DNA of 32,654 nucleotides from Subdoligranulum variabile (GTDB lineage: Bacteria > Bacillota > Clostridia > Oscillospirales > Ruminococcaceae). Numbering within the stretch: the stretch's first letter is position 1; each line of letters opens with the position of its first letter. Location: NCBI GenBank assembly GCA_003343905.1, contig QAKI01000023.1:1-32654 (forward strand). The letters run 5' to 3'. Below the pieces are notes generated by a model. That model was not told the origin of the DNA, searched no databases, and saw only the letters and a program-made list of their open reading frames with translations. Positions 23,391 through 31,062 of this stretch are shown here, in pieces. The translations under genes and the position numbers were made by a program.

Positions 23391-23480
23391 TACACAACAC
23401 CCCCCATCCAGGTGTTGTGCAAATCGCCACTTAGGGGGCTATGGCAGCCCCCCCCCGATGTTTTTACGCTGGTTCGTCAT
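23390..23480 (-). CDS. G9 leader ORF of fibre copy 2 (frameshift candidate)
   Basis: Strong AGGAGG precedes ATG 23480-23478. The opening frame gives MTNQRKNIGGGLP and stops at TAG 23441-23439; nine G lie at 23456-23448 (minus strand). The shifted tail is CHSPLSGDLHNTWMGGVV, ending TAATG at the fibre gene. A hairpin (GGGGGCT, loop GCCAT, AGCCCCC) uses the 3' part of the G run and spans the early stop; it is 7 bp here and 6 bp in the other copies. Differences from copy 3 in the tail (Val/Leu, Thr/Ser, Ile/Met, silent AAT/AAC) are conservative in the shifted frame, which supports real coding there. Confidence 0.5.
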
Positions 23481-23516
23481 ATTGAACAATCCTCCTATAA
23501 TTTCTGGTTGATCAGA

Positions 23517-24152
23517 TTATTTGAGACCTATAATGGTAACATGGGTTCCCATTTGATTCCCTTGGGTTATAAGAGTCCCATTTATGGTTGTTCCAGAAGT
23601 GCTTGCACCGAGTATTAAAAATACTCGGCCTTGTGTGCGATATAGGTTATCGTCATAGTCATTTGTATATAGCTTAATGTTTGCTGCCACCCAACCGCTC
23701 GACGGGGAAACGGATGCTTGATTGACGCCATTTCCATCATTACCACCATAGTCTTTTGCAATGATAACTACAAATCCCGAATAGCCTGAAAACCATTCCG
23801 AAAAAGTCCAGTCCCGTTGTATCATTCTATCCATAACAACGGTACCATCCACACCAATAGCGTTACGTACCACACTCACCGGCGCGGCAATCGCCCTTTG
23901 GACACGTCCACCAATCGCTTCTTGCTCTGTGTCGGCATTTGGCAAATATAAGTACAAGTTATCTCCGTTTCCTGGATTATATTTTGCCACCTTATTGACA
24001 ACAGGTTCCCGGCCATAATCAGGTATGGCCCCGGTTTTAAGACCTTTGTCCCCAGAATAAAATGTTTTTCCGGTCAAGACATCTTCTGGTGTGGCGCTTG
24101 CCAGTTCCAGCTTACCCCCAGAAAGCCCACCGCCCGCATCCATCAGGCCCAT
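23517..24152 (-). CDS. Tail-fibre/tip paralogue 1 of the tandem array
   Basis: A 211-residue protein, first in transcription order and the most divergent copy. It keeps MGLMDAGGGLSGGKLELASA and DVLTGKTFYSGDKGLKTGAI but lacks the TIPxGYH segment. The rest (about residues 55-211) is unique, with many Gly, Asn and aromatic residues. Unlike the others it has no leader: GGAGG lies eight bases before ATG 24152, and the stop of the baseplate gene is one base upstream. The last codons of the baseplate gene (QGGV) look like the end of the leaders (GGVV), suggesting that later copies arose by duplicating this junction. A GTG at 24161 is a less likely start. Confidence 0.78.
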   Translation of the reverse strand: MGLMDAGGGLSGGKLELASATPEDVLTGKTFYSGDKGLKTGAIPDYGREPVVNKVAKYNPGNGDNLYLYLPNADTEQEAIGGRVQRAIAAPVSVVRNAIGVDGTVVMDRMIQRDWTFSEWFSGYSGFVVIIAKDYGGNDGNGVNQASVSPSSGWVAANIKLYTNDYDDNLYRTQGRVFLILGASTSGTTINGTLITQGNQMGTHVTIIGLK

Positions 24153-24153
24153 G

Positions 24154-25146
24154 TCACACACCTCCCTGCTTGATTTGCACGATGACCTCGATATCGCTGC
24201 TCACGCTCTCGAAAATCTTTGCGCTGAGTGTTCCGTCGCCCAGGGTCAGATCTCCGCCGTTGATGACTGTCAGCGTGTCCTGCAGCGTCTCATTGGTCGC
24301 CTGCACGTCTGTCTGCTCACACATGACCCCGCTGTACAGTACGCTGTCAGTCGTCACCGCCGGGCCTCCATCCATTGGGGTCAGCGTGGCGGTTTGTGTA
24401 CCATCCGACCAGCTATCAAGCAAAAAGGTGGCTTTGTACAGGTGCGGCATTGCCTTGAAAACGTCTCGATTCTCGCCACCCTCATCGTACACCGATTTCA
24501 TCATCCACGCCGTGTCACCCTCCACCGCCGCGATAGCCGCCTGCAGGGCGGCGATCTGCGCTTCGGCGGCATCTTGATGCTCGGCGATGGCGGTGGTCAA
24601 CTGGGCGAAGTAGGGGGCCGTGTCCAGGCTGCCGATGGTCTGCGCCACGACGCCGCAGCGTTCGGTGTCCAGCCGGGTGTCGGTGATGCTGGACTGCGTG
24701 ATGGTGCTGCTGTTGGCCGCCACCGCGATGTCGGCCAGGCCCAGCTCCCAGATGGTGGCGTCCCGCGTCAGGGCGGGGCGCTGCGGGGATGAGGACGGCG
24801 TGCCCTTGAGGATGTACAACTCGATGCTGCGCACCGCCAGGCTGAGGTCCAGCCGCGCCACCACCGTGTCGATACGGGGCGACGTGCCCGCCGCTTCCAC
24901 CGTCAGCGTGCGGGTGTCGGTCTCGATGCCTATCGCCCCGCGGATGTGGCAGATGCCGGGATTGGCCTGCACCTGCATGCCGGTCCCGGCCGTCACCTGT
25001 AGGGCATTGGTGGGCTTGTAGAAAATACCATCGGAGAAGTAGGCCGCAAAGACGGAGCGCAGAAACTCGCTGTCCACCGCGCGGTCGTACAGCGGCAGGC
25101 CCTGCTCGTCGTAGGTGACTTGGCTTGTAAACGGATATGATTGCAT
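24154..25146 (-). CDS. Baseplate/tail structural protein
   Basis: A 330-residue protein. The N-terminal 150 residues (YFSDGIFYKPTNALQVTAGT, then VQANPGICHIRGA, then IDTVVARLDL) match baseplate-type structural proteins of Firmicutes siphoviruses that attach to the tail tip. A short Ala/Gln-rich helical stretch (about residues 190-213, LTTAIAEHQDAAEAQIAALQ) suggests a trimeric coiled coil, and the last 100 residues form a separate, beta-rich domain. The ATG at 25146 directly follows the TAA of the preceding tail-tip gene. It probably links the tail tip to the fibre paralogues that follow. No enzyme motif is seen; the exact family name is uncertain. Confidence 0.75.
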   Translation of the reverse strand: MQSYPFTSQVTYDEQGLPLYDRAVDSEFLRSVFAAYFSDGIFYKPTNALQVTAGTGMQVQANPGICHIRGAIGIETDTRTLTVEAAGTSPRIDTVVARLDLSLAVRSIELYILKGTPSSSPQRPALTRDATIWELGLADIAVAANSSTITQSSITDTRLDTERCGVVAQTIGSLDTAPYFAQLTTAIAEHQDAAEAQIAALQAAIAAVEGDTAWMMKSVYDEGGENRDVFKAMPHLYKATFLLDSWSDGTQTATLTPMDGGPAVTTDSVLYSGVMCEQTDVQATNETLQDTLTVINGGDLTLGDGTLSAKIFESVSSDIEVIVQIKQGGV

Positions 25147-26196
25147 TTAGTAGATCAGCCTCGCTTTCTGTAGCTGGGTCAGCTTTTTATCTCCCAGTTC
25201 GATTTCCACCGTGTGGTTGTTGCGTTTGAAGGTTTCCCGCACCGTGACGATGCGGGCCTGCATGGCAAGGCCAATGTCCTCCACGATCACGTCCACCTTG
25301 TCGCCCAGATCCCAATCTGTCAGGTAAGCAAACCCCGATGATGCTGCTTGGATATCGACATTTTGTACGACTTGATAGTTCAGCAGTTCATCCAGCCCTT
25401 TCTGCTTCAGACTGGCCAAATATTCCTCTTCGGTTTGCTCATCGGGGTTCCATCGCTCGGCTTTTGCATCCACAAACAAGATTTTTTTATATCCGCCGTT
25501 GGACAGGTCTGCATAGGCCAGTTTGCGGTTCTCCTCTCGATCTTGACCGGCTACGATGGCGTAGTTTTTGTAGTTGGATCGGTCGCTGGAAGCATCCACC
25601 TCCGTCAGGTTTCCGAAACCATCCGAAAAGGTCACGAAGGGATTTTCGGTCTGTTCCTGGGTGCGATCCAGACCCTGCCAGACTTCGGCCGTGATCGTGT
25701 TGGCAGCGTAGTCATACCGGCAGCGCAGGCTGTGCTGGACGGTCTGCAGTTTGGTGTAGGCCACATCGGCCAACTGGCCGCCGGTTTCCTGCCAGGAGGT
25801 TTCATCGGCCTGTCCCGCCGGGGCGTCGGCCACCGTCAGCAGCGGGATATCGTCCTTGTACTGGCGCAGCATAGCCACCACCGTGGCCGGGATGCTGCCG
25901 TTTGCATAGTAAGTGGGGTATACTACTTTATCATTCAGGACAGCTTCCAAAAAGTAGCCGGAGAGCTGCACGAACCGCCCCTTCACGGTCTCGGTCAGTT
26001 CCACCTTCTGGACGATACCCGTTTCGGGCCTGTCCTCGCTGTACAGGTAGGCCATGGCCGGGTCGTAGCTGGCCGCGGCCACCTGGACACTGAACTGACC
26101 AATCTTGTAATATTCCCGCGTCCACTGTAAGTTGAAGTAGGGCAGGTAGGCGATGGGCTGAAAGTTGGAATCAAGCGCCAAAAGTTCCATCGTCAC
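25147..26196 (-). CDS. Gp37-like tail-tip protein (ReqiPepy6 Gp37 family)
   Basis: A 349-residue protein. The opening YLPYFNLQWTREYYKIGQFSV and the middle GQDREENRKLAYADLSNGGY match the siphovirus ReqiPepy6 Gp37-like family, which occupies the tail-hub position in many Firmicutes phages. The C-terminal part (DWDLGDKVDVIVEDIGLAMQ, VTVRETFKRNNHTVEIELG) is also typical. It overlaps the distal tail gene by ATGA and abuts the baseplate gene, so the three are likely translationally coupled. It probably forms the tip to which the baseplate and fibres bind. No peptidoglycan-cutting domain is visible in it. Confidence 0.85.
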   Translation of the reverse strand: MTMELLALDSNFQPIAYLPYFNLQWTREYYKIGQFSVQVAAASYDPAMAYLYSEDRPETGIVQKVELTETVKGRFVQLSGYFLEAVLNDKVVYPTYYANGSIPATVVAMLRQYKDDIPLLTVADAPAGQADETSWQETGGQLADVAYTKLQTVQHSLRCRYDYAANTITAEVWQGLDRTQEQTENPFVTFSDGFGNLTEVDASSDRSNYKNYAIVAGQDREENRKLAYADLSNGGYKKILFVDAKAERWNPDEQTEEEYLASLKQKGLDELLNYQVVQNVDIQAASSGFAYLTDWDLGDKVDVIVEDIGLAMQARIVTVRETFKRNNHTVEIELGDKKLTQLQKARLIY

Positions 26197-27050
26197 ACCC
26201 CCAGATACTGCTTGTTGTAGCGGATGACGACGTGCAGGTTGTTATCGCCATAGTCGGCCTCATACCGCACGGTGTTGGTGCCGGGCGTCATCTGCAAGGC
26301 CGTGAACTTGCTGGCTCGGTCGGTCTTGGCGAGCACGTTGACCCCGTTTTTGGTGATGCGGATGTGCCGCGGGTTGGTGTCGATCTCGACCCGGTCCCCC
26401 TTGACCAGCTCGTCGATCAGCCGGACAAAAGCATCGTCCTTGATGATCTTGGGGTTGGTGACGGCGTCGTCTGCCGTCAGGATGATGGTGGGGTAGGCGG
26501 GCACGTCGCCGTCGTAGTCGAAAATGACGGAGCGGGTGAAGTTCGCCACATCCACCAGCACGCCATAGGTGGGGTGGTCCATGTAGGGGAAGCCCCACCG
26601 CGGCGTGATGGCGGCGATGTCCTGGCCGAAGTCGTCCACCGATTGCCAGTAGGGGTTGGCAGCCAAGAAGTAGGCGGACCATGTCTGTGGCTGGTCAATC
26701 TGATCGTTCGGGGCCTTGAAAGCTGCCAGCTCGGCGGCCAGCCAGTAGGTGGTCCCCATGTAGGTCAGATAGACCTTATAGTCGTATTTCGGATTAAAAA
26801 AGCGCTTGGCACGTGTCCGCATGGTCTGATTATCCGCTGTACTCATAACAGCGGCTTCCAGTTCCAGATCGCGGGCAGCCACGCGTTTCCCCGTGACGGT
26901 GTCTCCGTCATCAGTCGCGTTTTTCTCGGTAAACAGCTCGTATTCGGGAGCGGCAGCGCCGTCGATGGCGGTCAGGCCCCAATCGGTCTCGTCGGCAATC
27001 AGCTCCGCGCCGTCGCTTCGGACAATGCGGGCAATGACGTCTCTATCCAT
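26193..27050 (-). CDS. Distal tail protein (Dit-like)
   Basis: A 285-residue protein of the phage tail family. The N-terminal segment (residues 60-130, about the belt domain) carries RTRAKRFFNPKYDYKVYLTY and YWLAAELAAFKAPN, typical of siphovirus Dit proteins. The C-terminal part (from about residue 165, galectin-like in known Dits) ends VVIRYNKQYLGV. Dit rings join the tail tube to the tip and carry the receptor-binding parts. Its place between tape measure and tail-tip genes fits the usual order. The ATG at 27050 shares one base with the tape-measure stop (TGATG). Length is slightly above the common 250 residues. Confidence 0.85.
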   Translation of the reverse strand: MDRDVIARIVRSDGAELIADETDWGLTAIDGAAAPEYELFTEKNATDDGDTVTGKRVAARDLELEAAVMSTADNQTMRTRAKRFFNPKYDYKVYLTYMGTTYWLAAELAAFKAPNDQIDQPQTWSAYFLAANPYWQSVDDFGQDIAAITPRWGFPYMDHPTYGVLVDVANFTRSVIFDYDGDVPAYPTIILTADDAVTNPKIIKDDAFVRLIDELVKGDRVEIDTNPRHIRITKNGVNVLAKTDRASKFTALQMTPGTNTVRYEADYGDNNLHVVIRYNKQYLGV

Positions 27051-30000
27051 CAGCGATCACCTGCCAATCCATAAGTTTGCTGTATACGCAGTTCTCGCGC
27101 AATCTCATCTGGTGCCTGCATCGGTTGCTCGAAGTAGATGTTCTGCGTGTGGTTCGTTACCGAAGTTGGGGTTGCGGTCTTATGGGCAGAAGCCGCCACG
27201 CCGATCGGCACGGCCAGACGGCTCTGGTTGGCAACCACCCTGGCACGCATGGTGGCAACGAACTGGGCTGGGTCCAGATTGCCAACAGCGCGCATCATGG
27301 CCTGTACTGCGCCAGCGGCCTTATCCTCGATCAAAGGCGTGCCGTCTTCCAGGCCCAATGCCCAGCCGCGCATCATGTTGAGACCGATCAGGTCGCGCAT
27401 GATCCGGGACGGGGAGTGGATCTCTGCCGCCGCCTGGGCTGCGGCGATGGCTTCCTGCACTGCCGATACCATGGCGTTTACGACCCCTGATTTGCCTGCA
27501 TTGATGCCAGCAATGATCCCGTTATCCATCTGCAGGCCGATTTCCTGAGTACCGGTCATGGCTGCGGTCTGCGCGGCGCTTTTGGCTTCATTGATCATTT
27601 GGGTCGATGCAGTGCTGGCGTCTTTGGTACTGGCAATTCCTGTGGCCACTTCTTTCGGGATCTGTGCCCCAATATCCTGCGTGCCAGTCGTCGCCTCTGT
27701 GGTGGCCGTTTCCTTGACCGTTGCCATCATCTGCGTGGTAGCATCGACCAGTGCAGTGTTCTCCATCATGCCGGTCGCCATGTTGGTGACCATCTGGCTG
27801 GCGGCGTTGGTCACTTCGGGCAAGCCGAGTTCGGTTTGCAGGGCGGTGGCCGCAGCCTGACCACCGGCGCGGTAGACCTCGCTCAACTGCTGCAGCTGGG
27901 CGTCTGTAGCGGTACACAGCTCGGCCACTGTGGCGGCGGACTCTGGCCCGGCATCGCGCAATTCCTGCAGCAACCCCTGGTCGATGCCGCGCTCTGCCAG
28001 AGCTTGTAAGTTGTCCGCCCAAGTGGCGACCGCTTCCTGGTTGGCCTGCAGGTTGGCGATCATGTCGTTGACCGTCAATTCGCTCTCCGTTTCAATGCGG
28101 TCGTACATATTGGTGGCCGCTTCGGTGTAGCTCTGCAACGCCTCCTTGCGGCGCTCCATTTCCGCTTCTTCGGCTTCGGCGGCGGCGCGGGTGGCCTCCT
28201 GCTGGGCCTGAGCGTTGGCGATGATCGTCTGGGCGGTAGTGGTGTCAATAGCGGCCATTTCCTCATCCAGAGCCGTACGCTGTTCGCTGAGGGCCTGCTC
28301 CTGCTCAGCATAAGCAGCCAGCGTTTCCTTGCTCTGTTCCATCAGCTCGTTGTACTCGCCCTGACTGATGATTTTCTGATCCAGCTGGGCCGCCCATTCG
28401 GTCTGCATGGATTCCAGTTCTGCCACATTCTGGCGGATGGTAGCTTCTTCATCCAACAGCTCGTTGTACCGTTCCTGTCGGGCGGCCACTTCCTCCATGG
28501 TCTGCTGGGCCTCGATATATTCCTGCAGCTGATCCGCATTCATCGAGAGCTGGTCTGCTTCCTCGTCGTAGGTTAGGCACAGGTCGGCGTACTTCTCGTT
28601 GAGTTCATCGACCATCTCTCCCATTCGCTGTTTCTGGCTGGCGGACTTGTTCTCTACACTGTCCAGCTCGCCGAGTTCTTTCGCCAGTTCGCCTGCGGCA
28701 TCCGCACTGGCCCGGATGGATTTGAGGTTGTCCTGGGCAGCCTTGGCATTGCTCTCCTCACTGCTGGCCAGGCTTTCCTGCTGGTCGGCCAGGCCGTCCA
28801 ACACCTCAGACTGCTCGGCAAAAGCCTCGGATTCTTTGGTGACCGCGTTGTACACGGCCACAGCCCCTGCTGCCACCGCACCGATGCCCAACACCACCAG
28901 GCCCACAGGCCCCAGCAGTACGTTGATGGCCGTGCTCAGGGCAGTGGTGGCAGCCGTCAGCAATCCGCTGGCCACAGTAGCCAGTCCCATGCCGGTGGTC
29001 ATTCCTCCCAAAGCAAAGGTCTTCGCGGTGATAACCCCGTTGGCCGCCATCTCTGCAACGATCTGTTTTTCTGTCGCCGCTGTTCCCAACTTGGCCACGG
29101 CGGCTGCGCGTGCCTCCGCTACCGCCTTTGCGTTGATGGTTGGGGTCACCACCTTACCTGCGGCATCCGCAGCAACAATAGCAGCGGTAGCTGTTTTCTG
29201 CGCAGCGGAAAACGTCTTGACTGCCTGGTTAGCACCGTAAGCAACAGTGAGCGCGCCCAGCGACACGACCAGCACATCTGCATGGGAGGCCACCAGTTCG
29301 ATAGCCGGGGCCGCCAGATTCATCGAGTCCTCGATCACTTCGCCGGTCGTTTCAATGACGTTTTGGATGCTTTCAAACTTCGTTTCAGAAAGACCCTTGT
29401 CCAGCGCCGTGATCATTGTCGTGGTACCGCGCACCATGGCCGTGCCCATGTTGGTCCAGGCCGTCTTGACACCCACACTGGAGGTCTGTGCCAAATCGGC
29501 AAAGCCTCCCACGCCGTTGTTCAGCTGGATCAGCCTGTTGTTGAACTGGCTCATGGTGACTTCGCCGGACTGCAGCGCCGCATACAGATCGCTCTGGGCA
29601 CTCTCGCCCGCATAGCCGAAGCTCTCAGCCACACGGGTTAGGGCCAGACCCATAGTTTCCTGCATGGTCTTCCACTCTTCGGCCTCGAACTTGCCGCGGC
29701 TCAGCGCCTGCACATATTGCTCAAGACCGCGGGCTGCCCCATCACTGGAACTACCCGACGCCAGAAAAGCGTTGTTGAGGGCCAGTGTCGTATCCACAGC
29801 CCCGTCCAAGTTGCCGGTCAGGATTGTCAGCCGCTGCGCCGTGCTCACCACACTGTCCAGCGTGGTGGGTAGGCCCTGGATGCCGCCGGACAGCCGCTGT
29901 ACAGCAGCTTCCGCTTCGTCCGCGCCATATCCCAACTGCTGCATCATCATGGGGAAGCGGTTCATCGTATCATACCGGCTGATAGCCGAGTCCAGCGAAG

Positions 30001-30244
30001 CCGTGACGGCGTTCACGCCCTTTTCGACGAGTTTGAACACGCCGCCGCCTTTGACGATATCCGACAGGCGGCTGGCGCTGCTGACGGTCTGGTCCAGCTT
30101 GGCGGGCACCTTCTCCAACCCGCTGGCGGCGGCCTCCGCGCCTTTGCGGATGGCGGAAAACTGTCGGTTGATATCACCCGTCCCGTCGGAAAATCCGCTG
30201 GTATCTACCGCCGTTTCAAAAGTAATAGATCCATCGTAAGCCAC
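27050..30244 (-). CDS. Tail tape measure protein
   Basis: A 1064-residue protein, the largest of the prophage. The N-terminus (about residues 80-300) has the TP901-type tape measure pattern (SRYDTMNRFPMMMQQLGYGA, GLPTTLDSVVSTAQRLTILT). Hydrophobic Gly/Ala-rich segments lie at about 405-465; long coiled coil runs about 470-700; the C-terminus carries EIHSPSRIMRDLIGLNMMRG, common in these proteins. At the usual 0.15 nm per residue the tail would be about 160 nm long, which is an inference. The start is GTG 30244-30242 with AAGGAG (30260-30255) ten bases upstream; that site overlaps the -35 box of the opposite-strand moron promoter. Confidence 0.93.
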   Translation of the reverse strand: MAYDGSITFETAVDTSGFSDGTGDINRQFSAIRKGAEAAASGLEKVPAKLDQTVSSASRLSDIVKGGGVFKLVEKGVNAVTASLDSAISRYDTMNRFPMMMQQLGYGADEAEAAVQRLSGGIQGLPTTLDSVVSTAQRLTILTGNLDGAVDTTLALNNAFLASGSSSDGAARGLEQYVQALSRGKFEAEEWKTMQETMGLALTRVAESFGYAGESAQSDLYAALQSGEVTMSQFNNRLIQLNNGVGGFADLAQTSSVGVKTAWTNMGTAMVRGTTTMITALDKGLSETKFESIQNVIETTGEVIEDSMNLAAPAIELVASHADVLVVSLGALTVAYGANQAVKTFSAAQKTATAAIVAADAAGKVVTPTINAKAVAEARAAAVAKLGTAATEKQIVAEMAANGVITAKTFALGGMTTGMGLATVASGLLTAATTALSTAINVLLGPVGLVVLGIGAVAAGAVAVYNAVTKESEAFAEQSEVLDGLADQQESLASSEESNAKAAQDNLKSIRASADAAGELAKELGELDSVENKSASQKQRMGEMVDELNEKYADLCLTYDEEADQLSMNADQLQEYIEAQQTMEEVAARQERYNELLDEEATIRQNVAELESMQTEWAAQLDQKIISQGEYNELMEQSKETLAAYAEQEQALSEQRTALDEEMAAIDTTTAQTIIANAQAQQEATRAAAEAEEAEMERRKEALQSYTEAATNMYDRIETESELTVNDMIANLQANQEAVATWADNLQALAERGIDQGLLQELRDAGPESAATVAELCTATDAQLQQLSEVYRAGGQAAATALQTELGLPEVTNAASQMVTNMATGMMENTALVDATTQMMATVKETATTEATTGTQDIGAQIPKEVATGIASTKDASTASTQMINEAKSAAQTAAMTGTQEIGLQMDNGIIAGINAGKSGVVNAMVSAVQEAIAAAQAAAEIHSPSRIMRDLIGLNMMRGWALGLEDGTPLIEDKAAGAVQAMMRAVGNLDPAQFVATMRARVVANQSRLAVPIGVAASAHKTATPTSVTNHTQNIYFEQPMQAPDEIARELRIQQTYGLAGDR

Positions 30245-30258
30245 TTTATTTGCGCTCC

Positions 30259-30287
30259 TTGTAAACAGTCGCTTTGCGTGTTAAAAT
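30259..30287 (+). promoter_or_regulatory. Promoter of the antisense moron gene
   Basis: TTGTAA (30259-30264), a 17-base spacer and TAAAAT (30282-30287) precede an AGGAGG at 30300-30305 and the ATG at 30313. The -35 box overlaps by two bases the ribosome binding site of the tape measure gene on the other strand, so the insertion is very compact. The same TTGTAA -35 is seen at the glucan and LytTR promoters, as expected for the host's main sigma factor. Confidence 0.75.
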
Positions 30288-30312
30288 GTGATAAAAGTGA
30301 GGAGGTAATGGT

Positions 30313-31062
30313 ATGGGTTTCTTTTCCAAGGCACCTGTGGTTTGTGCCATTTGTGGCAGGGACTGCGCAACTGCAGGCGGGAAAAAACAACTAAAAGATG
30401 CAATCGTCTGCTGGTCCTGTTTGACTCGCGCGGGCTACAGCCCGAAAGACGCGCCTCGGTTATCTTTGATGGACCTGCAGCCCAAGGCAGCCGCCGTAAA
30501 CCGGACACTTCAGTCCACAGAAGCAATGCCCGTCAGCTTACAATTACAGGACTTCTGTATTGATACCGTCGGAAAGCAGTGGTACTGCAAAGGGGGCTTA
30601 TTTACTGGGACGGGTGACAGATGCCCCGAAACAGCCGGTGTACACGCTTTGAATGATCTGCGAATCACCTGGGTCGAAAGCTATACCCTCAACACCGTAA
30701 CTGCAAAGACCAGTAATAACGGCATCAAGCGCGCAATTATTGGTGGGGTGCTTGCGGGGTCCACCGGCGCGGTAATCGGTGCGGTAACCGCAAAGCAGAC
30801 TACCACCAGTGAAGCCCACAGCGCAGAGCGATTTCACGTTCATTTTCAGTTCAAGAACGAAGCAAAGGATTACTGGATCTACTTGCAGGATTCAAATGAG
30901 GTCAACCTCCTGTTACAGTGTGTTGCGCAAGTCCAACGGGAGGAAAGGCCGCAGGTCAGCAGTCCTGCAGATGAACTCCGAAAGTACAAGGAGTTACTGG
31001 ACGACGGAATCATTACACAGCAAGATTTTGATGCCAAGAAGAAGCAACTGCTGGGATTATAA
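30313..31062 (+). CDS. Zinc-ribbon / SHOCT-domain moron protein
   Basis: A 249-residue protein on the strand opposite to all other prophage genes. The N-terminus is a zinc ribbon with Cys11, Cys14, Cys33 and Cys36 (CAIC...CWSC, similar to DUF4428). A basic and polar middle follows, then a Gly/Ala-rich hydrophobic stretch at about 141-160 (IIGGVLAGSTGAVIGAVTA) that may contact membranes. The C-terminal SHOCT domain (about 219-249) reads DELRKYKELLDDGIITQQDF. It has its own promoter and terminator, the hallmark of a moron expressed from the prophage. Such genes often change the host, for instance by excluding other phages, but no function is known for this one. The ATG has AGGAGG seven bases upstream. 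Confidence 0.85.
   Translation: MGFFSKAPVVCAICGRDCATAGGKKQLKDAIVCWSCLTRAGYSPKDAPRLSLMDLQPKAAAVNRTLQSTEAMPVSLQLQDFCIDTVGKQWYCKGGLFTGTGDRCPETAGVHALNDLRITWVESYTLNTVTAKTSNNGIKRAIIGGVLAGSTGAVIGAVTAKQTTTSEAHSAERFHVHFQFKNEAKDYWIYLQDSNEVNLLLQCVAQVQREERPQVSSPADELRKYKELLDDGIITQQDFDAKKKQLLGL

Larger units (their letters stand above)
21929..23480 (-). repeat. Three repeated blocks: G9 leader plus conserved fibre 5' end
   Basis: Blocks 22163-21929, 22803-22569 and 23480-23246 are similar along about 235 bases: 91-nt leader plus the first ~48 fibre codons. After that the sequences diverge completely. The junction is about at GTMPNxGAWS, or 20 codons later at the glycine-rich TIPxGYH segment. This is duplication of a 5' module joined to different 3' ends. 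The first gene of the array (24152) has related N-terminal codons but no leader. Confidence 0.85.

Noticed and set aside
22073..23480. CRISPR array from regularly spaced repeats
   Set aside because: The repeats are about 235 bases long, about 650 bases apart, coding, and not followed by cas genes.
21459..24152. Diversity-generating retroelement acting on the fibre genes
   Set aside because: No reverse transcriptase or template repeat is visible in the window, and the C-termini differ along their whole length rather than at scattered adenines. Genes outside the window could not be checked.
21459..24152. Invertible shufflon-type cassettes
   Set aside because: The repeats are all direct, the copies all point the same way, and no recombinase gene or inverted repeat pair is seen.
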